DNA from: Halopseudomonas pachastrellae
Lineage (GTDB): Bacteria; Pseudomonadota; Gammaproteobacteria; Pseudomonadales; Pseudomonadaceae
NCBI RefSeq assembly: GCF_900114765.1
Contig: NZ_FOUD01000008.1
Location: forward strand, 1-64,000
Reading direction: 5' to 3'
DNA: 64,000 nt
The notes beneath the pieces were generated by a model. That model saw nothing but the letters and a program-made list of their open reading frames with translations. It ran no database searches and was not told the DNA's origin. Shown one piece after another: positions 62,989 to 64,000 of the stretch. A program made the translations under genes and the position numbers. Position 1 is the first letter of the stretch. Every line of letters begins with the position of its first letter.

Positions 62989-63876
62989 ATGCGTGCCTTA
63001 CTGCCAACCCTCTTGCTGGTCAGCCCCCTGGCGCTGGCCGGCAATATCTATAAGTACACCGATGCCAACGGTGTCACCACCTATACCGACCAACGCGTGG
63101 CCGGTGCACAGGTTATTGTCTTTCGCGATGCCATGGTGGAGAACGTCGACCGCGAGGTCTATGTGACCAAGAAGCGCCATGCCGGCGGAGAGACGCTGAT
63201 TGTCCACAACGACCTTTATGCACCGGTCGAAATTCGCCTGACCATCAGCAATGCCCAGAATGTGCTTGGCGCACCCAGCGAACCCATCAACTGGGTATTG
63301 CCGCCACGCCAACAGATCCGTCTGGTCACCCTGCAGCCCACCGCTGATGGCGCACCCAGTTATGACTACCGGCTGGAGCACGCCCTTGGCGACCCCCGCG
63401 CCCAGCAAACCCTGACCCACTACCCACTGCCCTGGCGCGGCGGCCCCTTCCGCATGACCCAGGGCCCGGGCGGGCGCTACAGCCACACCGGCGTCAAGGG
63501 CCGCTATGCCTTTGACATCGCCATGCCCGAGGGCACCCCCATCGTGGCAGCGCGCGCCGGCCAGGTGGTCAAGATCGAGAACAACCAGAGCGGCCGCGGC
63601 ACCAACCCCTCGGGCAACTTTGTGCGCCTGCTGCACGACGACGGCACCATGGGCGTCTACCTGCACCTCAAGCGCGGCTCGGTTGAAGTGCGTGAAGGCC
63701 AGCGCGTCAATCCCGGCCAGCAGCTCGCACTGTCCGGTAACACCGGCAACAGTACCGGTCCGCACCTGCACTTTGTCATACAGAAGAACGTTGGCCTGCA
63801 GACGGTTTCCATCCCCTTCGAGTTCGCCCAGCCCGTCGACAGCCTGCCGAACTTCGCCATCGGCGGCGAGCCGTAG
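62989..63876 (+). CDS. M23 family peptidase with DUF4124 domain
   Basis: Exported 295-residue protein. A signal peptide covers 1-18. Residues ~19-60 are the DUF4124 motif (IYKYTDANGVTTYTDQRVAGAQ). A middle beta domain follows (~65-150), then an M23/LytM domain with ligands His166 (YSHTG), Asp176 (AFDIAMPEGTPI), His226 (VYLHL) and HLHF (259-262), all present. It should cleave peptidoglycan cross-bridges in the periplasm, or act as an activator. It is transcribed with its own promoter after the desaturase. Confidence 0.92.
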   Translation: MRALLPTLLLVSPLALAGNIYKYTDANGVTTYTDQRVAGAQVIVFRDAMVENVDREVYVTKKRHAGGETLIVHNDLYAPVEIRLTISNAQNVLGAPSEPINWVLPPRQQIRLVTLQPTADGAPSYDYRLEHALGDPRAQQTLTHYPLPWRGGPFRMTQGPGGRYSHTGVKGRYAFDIAMPEGTPIVAARAGQVVKIENNQSGRGTNPSGNFVRLLHDDGTMGVYLHLKRGSVEVREGQRVNPGQQLALSGNTGNSTGPHLHFVIQKNVGLQTVSIPFEFAQPVDSLPNFAIGGEP

Positions 63877-63905
63877 AGGCTGCCGCACGCTGAATCACAG
63901 GCAAC

Positions 63906-63933
63906 AAAAAACCCGCTCGAGAGCGGGTTTTTT
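63906..63933. terminator. Bidirectional terminator between M23 gene and rpmG
   Basis: AAAAAACCCGCTC-GA-GAGCGGGTTTTTT with A- and T-runs at both ends, so it can stop transcripts from both the M23 gene and the convergent rpmG. Confidence 0.93.
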
Positions 63934-63950
63934 GTCAGCAAGCGAAGATC

Positions 63951-64000
63951 TTATTTGATCTTGGCTTCCTTGTAAGTCACGTGCTTACGTACGACCGGAT
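63951..64000 (-). CDS. rpmG: 50S ribosomal protein L33, C-terminal end (cut by window edge)
   Basis: The minus-strand frame ending TAA at 63951-63953 reads PVVRKHVTYKEAKIK, the conserved C-terminus of ribosomal protein L33. Only the last 15 residues are inside the window; the rest, and probably rpmB upstream of it, lie to the right. Confidence 0.93.
   Translation of the reverse strand, partial: PVVRKHVTYKEAKIK

Overview
The window is chromosomal DNA from a high-GC gammaproteobacterium of the Pseudomonas group (a Halopseudomonas / P. pertucinogena-like genome fits). The call rests on gene families and gene order: ftsY-ftsE-ftsX-rpoH, thiS-thiG-trmB, two M16 peptidases-rsmD-YheT hydrolase, and TetR-aldehyde dehydrogenase-Tat protein-GMC oxidoreductase-coaD-ferredoxin-ggt. 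No database search was possible, so the genus is an inference.

Layout. 1-2.8 kb: the 3' end of an IS110-family transposase, glyoxalase I, a palindromic non-coding repeat, a crotonase and a truncated acetyltransferase. 2.9-8.1 kb: a HipBA-type toxin-antitoxin pair with four operators on an exact 50-bp pitch, a membrane diguanylate cyclase, a PstS-like/OmpA fusion behind a strong Pho box, and a YefM-YoeB toxin-antitoxin pair. 8.1-16.1 kb: housekeeping genes (trmB, thiG, thiS, mtgA, rpoH, ftsX, ftsE, ftsY). 16.2-18.6 kb: a group II intron with an intact reverse transcriptase/HNH protein, placed in the divergent ftsY/M16 promoter region. 19-30.6 kb: M16 protease pair, rsmD, hydrolase, an alcohol/aldehyde oxidation cluster with its TetR regulator, coaD, ferredoxin and ggt. 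30.6-38.9 kb: a decayed YfcC-type transporter, a second-type EF-G gene, a MITE-like nested palindrome, a Na/Pi cotransporter homologue, mutM and an unknown permease.

38.9-54.6 kb is an acyl-CoA catabolic region: thioesterases, 3-hydroxyacyl-CoA dehydrogenase, thiolase, crotonase, acyl-CoA ligase, an IclR regulator, a bifunctional hydratase/dehydrogenase, a paired acyl-CoA dehydrogenase and ETF. Three of its promoters carry the same 17-bp palindrome (RTTTYGC-N3-GYGAAAC), which makes them a likely IclR regulon. Together the genes could activate an acid, oxidise it through the two dehydrogenase subunits with electrons passing to ETF, then hydrate, oxidise and thiolyse the product. 54.8-64 kb: a chemotaxis transducer, a cyclase-family enzyme, uppP, a PAS/GGDEF/EAL protein, a delta-9 desaturase, an M23 peptidase and the end of rpmG.

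The most unusual non-coding signal is a family of intergenic elements near 13.0, 42.3, 47.9 and 54.7 kb. Each holds tandem heptanucleotides (AGCTTGA / AGCTGGA / GCTTGCG types) in opposing orientations around a hairpin or terminator. At three of the four loci the stop codon of the adjoining gene is itself enclosed in a hairpin that abuts the array.
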